Source: Adiantum capillus-veneris (taxonomy: Eukaryota > Streptophyta > Polypodiopsida > Polypodiales > Pteridaceae). From it: DNA of 64,000 nt. Shown in pieces: positions 56,892 to 64,000 of the stretch. Under the pieces are notes generated by a model. It was not told the DNA's origin. It searched no databases and was given only the letters and a program-made list of their open reading frames with translations. A program made the translations under genes and the position numbers. The number at the start of each line of letters is the position of its first letter. Within the stretch, counting starts at the first letter, position 1. The stretch spans positions 79,018,832-79,082,831 of the forward strand of contig CM043960.1 in NCBI GenBank assembly GCA_014529385.2, written 5' to 3'.

Positions 56892-59171
56892 TATCGTGCT
56901 GTGGCACGTATATAGTGGGAGCGGGCATTAAACGATTTATCTTGTGACTTTTTGACGCATAAGTATACTTCATATAATACTCATATGCATAAATAAAAGC
57001 TTTCTACCATACCTTAGTATTACCTTTGAAGTAATATAAATGTACATTACTATTAGAAAGTACCGCAAGAGAAGTATCAATAATTGTGCCTCTTTTTTTC
57101 TGGGGCAAAAGCATTTGTATATTTCTTCTAGTATCTCAGCTATACCCTACCATATATAAATTATTTTCTTCTTTTCACATTTATTTAATAATATAACCCT
57201 TCAATAATGCATACCTTCTTGGATACATACAAGAGGGAAGGGCCTACTAGAAGACTTTATGAAAAGGAAGATCCAAAGCTTCTTGGACCATCCCAATTTG
57301 AAAATACCGACCTAAGGGCATGGAGAAAAGGCCAAAACCAAGTCAAGCTCTTTTAGAAGGCCAATTTTTCCTTTTGAAGCATGTCAATCCGAGTTACAGG
57401 TCAAAAGTTACAGGGAAACCAGGGAAAAAACCTCTCAAAACTACACTGCAAGAAGAGATGGTAAATAGGTGAATCAAGTGAAAAGAGGTAATCTCGGTAT
57501 TTTTCCATTAAATAAGATATTTGGAGGGTAAAATACATAGGCATGTGAATGTGACACCTCAAAGATGCCTTGAAGGACAAGACACACAAGTTGGGACCCC
57601 CTGCTGGAGCCACACAGAAGATGCCTAGGTGGGGCCCACATACATCATGCACCCACATGGAGCCTCAACGACCAAAAATTCTGAATTTCATGATATTTTG
57701 AGTCCTAATATTGCCCATTTTAAGAAATATCCAAAGAAAAGTTGATTTGGGCTAACTCTTTAGCCTAATCAAGTGATTATGTAAAACATGGCTCCCTCAC
57801 CTATAAAAAGGGCAACCTTCTCTTCATTGAGGCAAGTTATGAGTAAGTGAGAATAGCTCAATTCCATAGTGAGACACTCATCTTAGTGCCATACTTTCCC
57901 TTGAAGAAAGGCTGAAGTCTTGCCTCATCTTCTCTCTCCATTAAGGTGGCGATTGCTCTCATGTAAGATATATGTTGCTAGTTTTTCTTTCATTTGCATA
58001 TCTAGTCCAATACTTGTCTCTAACTCTATCTCTATCTCTTATTGTCTATCTTTAATACCACCACCGCACTTAGATCTATCTCTAATTCTATCTTACTTCC
58101 CCTTTGATCTCTCTTGTTGTGTCCTAATTGTTTCATTGGAAGGTATTCAAGCAGCAACCTTGTCAATGTAATGAGTACAACCTTCTTGCGGGAAACAATT
58201 ATGAGCACAAGGTTAGTAACCATATCTTCATCTTCCACAAGCATCTCTCTCTCTTAAGGTTCTCATTCTCTTCCACAAACTCTAGAATCTCCTTGCTATA
58301 GGTACTTCTCTCCCCGCAGTATCCTTATTGCCTAAGGGCAACAATAGGGCTTGGGAGAGAAACTCTCTTCTTCTTCTCCTTTCACTTCTTTCACACCTTT
58401 ATCTTTGAACATACTAGGTATATCATTGATGAATAACCATAATCCACATAGAGGTAATTTATTTCAATTCCATTCAGTGCAATCTATTAGGGTCAACATT
58501 TGGATTAGTCGAAAGATTCACTTTCAACAACGCGTAGTGTTTCTATTTGGTCCTGAAAGGCTCAACGAAATACTTCTCTCACCAGATCCCATCATACTAC
58601 CTATTATTGACTATGACTTCTCTTTTGATGTGAATGTGGTTATTTTATTATGAATCAAGAGGATTTGTACTCACAACTAATCCCAATCGCTAGACAAAAC
58701 ATATACATTATTGTAAGCACAAAGCTACAGTTCCAAAGAGCAATCTGCAGCTTATTTGGGCAACAAAGATTAAATATCATTAACTCAACCATTAACCCTT
58801 TTATCCTACCCATGATACAATATGATCGTAATCTCGATGTTTTCATTTTTGTTTTGTTCTGACTATCTTTCATGAGTTCTCTCCATCATGTGTGTGTCAT
58901 CCATTAACCCTTTTATCCTACCCATGATACGATATGATCGTAATCTCGATGTTTTCATTATTGTTTTGTTCTGACTATCTTTCATGAGTTCTCTCCATCA
59001 CGTGTGTGTTTGTAAGGGAAAGTGAGCGGCTTCTTTGGCTACATTTCTTCTTTAGCTCTAGAAGCTATGTTAGCTACATCTTAGCTCCTTCTCATAACCC
59101 TTGAGCTTACTCACAAACTCTCATAGCAAGAGGCTCGGTGTCTTCCTAGCAAGACCGCCAACTTCTTGACA
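56892..59171 (+). repeat. E5 3' LTR
   Basis: Matches the 5' LTR; it starts TATCG in place of TGTCG. It carries its own copies of small ORF A (about 58429-58653) and B (58650-58862), both open. A 112-bp stretch (58790-58901) is repeated in tandem (58902-59013), duplicating the end of ORF B. Confidence 0.92.
58429..58862 (+). CDS. Second copies of small ORFs A and B in E5 3' LTR
   Basis: A differs from the 5' LTR copy at about five residues (it has QQRVVFLFGPERL, matching the E4 form), and B at about seven. Both stay open and keep the ATGA overlap at 58650-58653. This copy agrees with E4 where the 5' copy has Cys, so it is the better-preserved version. Confidence 0.58.
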
Positions 59172-59951
59172 ACGTGCAGTAGAGGATGCTGATGTTGCAT
59201 TTCTTTTGATGGATAAAGAAATCCAAGAGTCTGGTTTAGTTGCATTTGCGAATGAAGTTGAAGATGAAAGTGAAGGGCCTTATGAAGTGATTGAAGGGCT
59301 GATGCAAACCAAGGTTGAGTTGTCAAAGAAGCAAGAATTGATGACACAAATGATCAGTGGAGACCTCTCAGCTATGGAGAAGGAGATATATTTGCACATG
59401 CTAGCTAGTTTTCTTGATTTGTTCATTACTTCATATGAAGAGATCAGAGGATTCAAGGGCAAAGAGATCCATATAGAGATGAAAGAAGGTGCTAAGCCAC
59501 TGCGACAAAGGATAAGAAGGATGGGTCAAGAGCAAATGGAAGCCTTGCGAGAAGAGGTGGACAAGTTATTGAAGGCAGGGTTCATAGTCCCTGTGGAGAC
59601 CATAGAATGGGTGAGTCCAGTAGTAGTCAGTCCAAGGAAGGATGGGAAGTGGAGGATTTGTGTAGATTTTAAACCCTTAAATGGAGCCACTAAGAAGAAC
59701 CCATATCCTCTTCCATTCATTGATCAGATCTTGGATTCAGTGGCAGGTTATGAGAGGTACAGTGAGTGTGATGGTTTTTCAGGCTATTTTCAATTGAAGA
59801 TTTCTCTTAAAGACCGCACAAAGACAACTTTTATTACGCCATGGGGATGCTATTGCTACACAGTATTGCCATTTGGGTTGACAAATGGACCATCTTTCTA
59901 TCAAGAGAGAGAAAATTGGGTATTGAAACCATTCATTGGTAGTTGTGTTAA
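59172..59951 (+). pseudogene. E6 pol: linker and RT N-terminal part
   Basis: Continues the E6 frame after E5: AVEDADVAFLLMDKEIQESG, then RT with PLRQRIRRMGQEQMEALREE, KWRICVDFKPLNGATKKN, YPLPFIDQILDSVAGYERY, FSGYFQLKISLKDRTKTTF and LPFGLTNGPSFYQ. It is cut at SCVN by the DNA transposon, just before the catalytic box. Confidence 0.87.
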
Positions 59952-61275
59952 CACTAGGTTGGTAACCTAACAAGACATAAAAGTGTCCTTTCAGGGTTTT
60001 GAAAAAAACCTCCAAAACCATAGTAGATCCACTCATTTTGTAAAATCCTTTCATGAGGTTGTAGTTCAAGGCCTACTACACATGGAAAAAATAAGAAACT
60101 TGTAAAATTTCTCATCTTTTGGTCACACCAAGCCTCTAAAGTTGATGGATCAGTGCATTTTCATCAAAACAGTCATTTCTTACGTTTTGTTGCATAAAAA
60201 TAATATTAGGGATTTTTATAGGACTTGGGATAAACTCCCTAGTTAACTTCAATGGGTTGGTGATCAGAACATATGATTCCTTCTCACTCACTATTTTTTG
60301 TTTTGCCAAAATAAATAGGTACAAAAAAGTTGAATTTTAACCATTCTGCAAACCTATCATCAAAGTTTCTATAGCCACGCTCAATACAAATAATATATGC
60401 ATGTTTTCTTAGTTCCCTATTGTCCTTTATGTTCGTAAGGAGCCATGGAGCATGTCAAAAGAATAATACATATCTTACCAAGGGGATCTTGGGGACAAAT
60501 AAAGATGAAGTGCTAAATACAGCAAACATGAAAAAACTAGGTTCAACATTATGAGTTGTAGAATCCCATAGAAACTATTCAATATCTAGCCAAATTTGAT
60601 CCTTATGACTAGATATGGTTACTACCTACAAAATGCATGTAGTTGTCACAATAAACTAACAATATTGAAAAAGCTATACTTGATATACTAGAATGTCTTG
60701 TTTTCTTCTATAATTAAAAAAATCAACCATCGTTGTGTGCTATGCAAAATAGGGTATTAGGTGCCCCAAAACTCAAGGAATATTAGCTTTATGTTACAAT
60801 ATGCAACATAGAAAATCAAAAATGCATTTGGATATCATGAAATCCACCAAAAAAATCATAGAAGAGCTAAAATTGGCTAAAAAACAGGATTTGATAATTT
60901 TTGTAATTTGGTCATAACTTATAGATTTAATATTTATTTCTTCCTAGAAGCATCAGGACATGTTGAGGACTACTAAAGATAGTTCTCTATCATTATAGAC
61001 CTCACAAAAATGAATTCTAGAGTGGTATAGTTGAAAAAAGTTGAAAGAAGCCAAAAACAGGACCCGTTTTTTCACACAGTTTAGGTTGTGAAATGTTGTG
61101 CAAGGACAAGGTTAAAGATGGAATTGATATTCCAAAAAAATGTCGAGTTTTTTTAAGCTCACGAGACAAATTTCTAGATAGATAGCACCTCAAAATCCAT
61201 TTTGAAACTCTTGACATAACTCAAGGAAAATGGTCACTTAACTGGACATAAAAGTGTCCCATTACCAACCTAGTG
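59952..61275 (-). mobile_element. DNA transposon copy 2 (TTAA-flanked, CACTA termini)
   Basis: Inverted relative to copy 1 and of nearly equal length (1324 vs 1320 bp). Termini are CACTAGGTTGGTAAC at the left and the inverse at the right. TTAA lies on both sides (59948-59951, 61276-61279), and the E6 RT frame (SCV-N-AFMDDF) needs only one, so TTAA is a true target duplication. No transposase is recognised. Confidence 0.88.
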
Positions 61276-62187
61276 TTAATGCTTTTATGGACGACTTTTG
61301 TGTCTATAGCAGTAGGGCTGAACATCATGCAAAGCTGCAGATGGTATTGGCTCGATATGATGAATGTGGAGGACAACTAAATCCAAAGAAATGTCATCTA
61401 GCACAGCCAAGGGTGAAGTTATTGGGCCACATGGTGTCAGAAAATGGCATTTAGGCTGACCCAGACAAGGTTAAGTCTATTATTATTCTTCCATCACCTA
61501 CGAGTACAAAGCAATTGGCAACCTTTATACACAAAGTGAAGTACATGGCACGATTTATTCCATTGTCTTCACAACTCCTTTATCCATTACAACAAGTGGC
61601 AAAGAATGATCCATTGCAATGGGATGACAAGTGTGAAGAAGTGTTTCAAGAGGTGTTAGGGGGGTTGTCAGCCATGCAGGCTCCTTATTGGGAGAAAGTG
61701 TTTTATGTAAATCCATTAGTAGGGGATGATTCCATTGGAGCCATGCTATTGAAAAAGGGGAAGGGCAGCCATTATATGAGGCCAGTGTATTGTGCAAGCC
61801 GGGTGAAGTTGGTAGCAGAGAGAAAATTATCGGAAGTAGAGCTAGTGATGGCCAGCAGTGTAATATTTTCTTGTCGACGATTTCGTCATTACTTGCTACC
61901 ACGACCTTTTGTTTTCTTGACGAGTTATGCCTTTTTGCCACAGTTAATTAATGGAACTAACATGTCAAATGTGGTCAAGAAGTGGGTAATTGAGCTGCAA
62001 GAGTTTGAGTTCTCTTTTCTAGTGGAAGACAGTACAAGAGCTACCCTAGCTGATTTGCTGACTTATAAGGAGAATCCCCTCCTTGTTAAGGAAGAGGTGG
62101 TGAGAAAGGTAGTTGAAGAAGTGCCATAGATCAGCAATGCACATGTGTTGTTCTTTGATGGCTCATACAGAAAGATCCATGATGTAG
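61276..62187 (+). pseudogene. E6 pol: RT core, RNase H, start of archaeal RNase H
   Basis: Reads NAFMDDFCVYSS (RT box), GGQLNPKKCHLA, LLGHMVSENGI, a TAG at 61453, then TFIHKVKYMARFI and a gypsy RNase H with lost Asp residues (FYVNPLVGDD; FLTSYAF) but kept Glu (EVELVM). A TAG at 62127 is followed by NAHVLFFDGSYRK, the first strand of the archaeal-type RNase H. It is cut there by E8. This places E6 in Tat. Confidence 0.85.
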
Positions 62188-64000
62188 TGATAGCCGTTTT
62201 TCGACTCTCCATAATTGCCATAGTAAGTTACTCCACCCTACCAACTTCACCCAAACGCTATGGCTATCTCTACCGTTTCACTGTACATAGGCGTGTGTGA
62301 GTTAGGGGGCTTTTCCCATATCTTCTTAAAAACCCTCAGCTAGCTAGTCACTCGGCTAGTTGAGCCAAAAAAAAAAAAAAGTATATTATGGCCTCTTTGT
62401 GTGTAAATATTTCATTGTATATATGGCCTAAATATATGGATTTTTTATAATTATTTTGGTATTTTATTTAAATATTTCTACTTAGGTGTGTGTTTTATTA
62501 AACCTATGTACACCTTCTTTAATCCTCTTACACCATAATTATATTTTTTGCCAATATGTACATACTCTAACCTCATATTTTTCCTTTATACAAATCACTC
62601 CCACATTTTCACCCTCACCCTCGTGAAAATAAAAAATTGATTTCTACTCATTGGTCACGTTTATTATATTATTTACTTGCATACCTTTTCCTCTTTCACC
62701 CAAAATAATTCAAAGAGGGACCATATCATATGATTCCAATATCTTTTCATATCCATAACTCCTCTATATTTTTATTATTATTTTTACTCATTATTCTAAC
62801 ACCATGTGCTCATTGAGCTAAAGTCCATGAATAGTCCATACACTAGTCCCACCATGTATATATTTCTTTATTCACCAATAATCCTCCTCCATGCATGGGT
62901 CAAGGGCAACTTGGATTCTTTGTATTATAATATGACAAAGGAGGGGCTCACTCTTGGATGCATTGTACAAATTCAACAAAGGAGGGGGCCACTATAAGAC
63001 TTTTGCAGGCATAAAAAACAGGCTTTTTGGTGAGAATTTTGGTACCTATCTCCACTCCGAATTTGGAGCGGTGCTCAAAAGAGAAAATGTAGCCCACACT
63101 CTGAATAATCACCTCAAAGTTTTTCATGGTTTTTGGAGCTACCAGCGGTGAGATATGATTTTTTGAGTAGACCCCAGTCTGCCCACTTTTCTCACAAGTA
63201 GCCCTTAGTCTTCTCTCACCCTTCCACACACCTACTCACTCTTACACATCCCTCCCTCTCCTTCCCTCACTCAAACCTGAAATTTCCATGGCTTCTCCCA
63301 CCCTCTTCACCATTACCCGTCTCTCTCATCCCTATAGTTCTTTTATGAACCTCTACATACATACACCCTCTCCATGTCTCTCTCTATTGCTTCTATGTTA
63401 CAATTTCATTTACCTCTCCTAAAAATATCTAAAATTCAGCATCTTAACCATGATAACTTCTGCAAATTGAGAATTTTTCATCAACAAATCCTCTTTTCAT
63501 CGTGGTGGTCAACCGTGGCGGCGGCGTAAAGAAGCGAAGAAGAAGAAGAAGACCAGCGGTCATTTTTTCCACAATCTACACAAGGGTGAGTTCAAGCTTC
63601 TTCAAAGCTTCACCATCTCAATGATTCTCTTTTAATTCACCCCTCTTCCTTCATCAAATCAACTCACTCTACCCATTGTAAATGTAACATTAACTTTTTA
63701 GTGATTACTAACAACTAATATACTAACACAAAATAGCATTGACCTAACCATAAAAGACACCTCACCTCAAGACATGTGTATAGTAACTCTCTCTCTCTCT
63801 CTCTCTCTTTACTTACTTTCACCTTATCTACCATCAATAATGCTCTCTTTTGAGCCCACATCCATGACTCAAGCAGACAAAGAAGGCCCGAAAATGTTTT
63901 GATATTCAAAAAAATCATAATCCTGATTTGTTAGCTTGTAAATTAGGATTTCCAATAATCCTAATGAGGGGTCTCCAACTTATAAATAGACCCCTCTCCT
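62188..64000 (+). mobile_element. E8: 5' LTR of another E2-family element (runs off window)
   Basis: Starts TGATAGCC at 62188 within E6 and follows the E2 LTR to the window end, including the TATA box TATAAATAGA at 63981. The stretch 63010-63700 differs most from E2. TGTAG at 62183-62187 would be its left target duplication. The rest of the element lies outside. Confidence 0.88.

Larger units (their letters stand above)
48747..59171 (+). mobile_element. E5: gypsy element nested in E6
   Basis: The 10.4-kb element starts TGTCGTGC at 48747 and ends CTTGACA at 59171, flanked by ACGT on both sides (48743-48746, 59172-59175). Order: LTR with two small ORFs, primer site, gag, protease, RT, RNase H, integrase, polypurine tract, LTR. 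It has a single RNase H with all catalytic residues and no archaeal-type domain, so it is not Tat. At least seven frame lesions disable it. The two LTRs are very similar apart from a 112-bp duplication. Confidence 0.93.

Noticed and set aside
1-64000. CRISPR arrays, operons, bacterial-type signals
   Set aside because: No spaced short repeats of that type; the coding content is eukaryotic retroelement only.

Overview
This window is heterochromatic, repeat-built DNA of a land plant with a large genome. The evidence is several long Ty3/gypsy LTR retrotransposons (some with the extra archaeal-type RNase H typical of the plant Tat lineage), plant-type LINE fragments, AT-rich spacers and many dinucleotide runs. 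I see no intact host gene, tRNA, rRNA or CRISPR. The species cannot be fixed from the sequence; a fern, lycophyte or gymnosperm would fit, but that is a guess.

Layout. E1 (about 558-10262, minus strand) is a Tat-type element with leader small ORFs, gag, pol and integrase, all decayed. Its upstream LTR is cut short and runs into a tandem array with a period of about 750-850 bp (10135-10334 and 13264-15656). The array is split by E3 (10335-13263, minus), a 2.9-kb LTR element with no recognisable proteins. LINE debris lies at 16500-17754. E2 (17755-28085, plus), a relative of E1, has inserted into the LINE reverse transcriptase, whose frame resumes at 28086. The LINE abuts a truncated second-family element, E4 (28474-30899, minus). 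E4 abuts a decayed reading frame (30900-31675). After a second-site copy of the array unit (32296-32700) comes an inverted-repeat DNA transposon (34171-35490), a badly decayed relative of E4/E5 called E7 (35640-38988), a candidate first exon with its own promoter (39718-40102), a 19-bp minisatellite and another LINE reverse transcriptase (43899-44804).

The right third is a nest. Host element E6 (Tat type; primer site at 45893, gag from 47005) is interrupted inside its protease-RT linker by E5 (48747-59171, 4-bp ACGT duplication), inside RT by a second copy of the DNA transposon (59952-61275, TTAA duplication), and at the start of its archaeal-type RNase H by E8 (62188 to the window end). Removing the insertions restores E6's reading phase, so the boundaries are firm.

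The most striking signal is a pair of paralogous small proteins of about 70-74 residues, A and B, in the 5' leaders of elements from unrelated lineages: E1 and E6 (Tat) and E4 and E5 (single-RNase-H lineage). In E1 they lie between the primer site and gag, in order B-A. In E5 they lie inside the LTR, in order A-B, with an ATGA stop/start overlap. I recognise no known family. Other points of interest are the TTAA-flanked transposon whose termini start with CACTA, an LTR that has captured a piece of the tandem array, and array units carrying a TATA box and a tiny intron-like segment.
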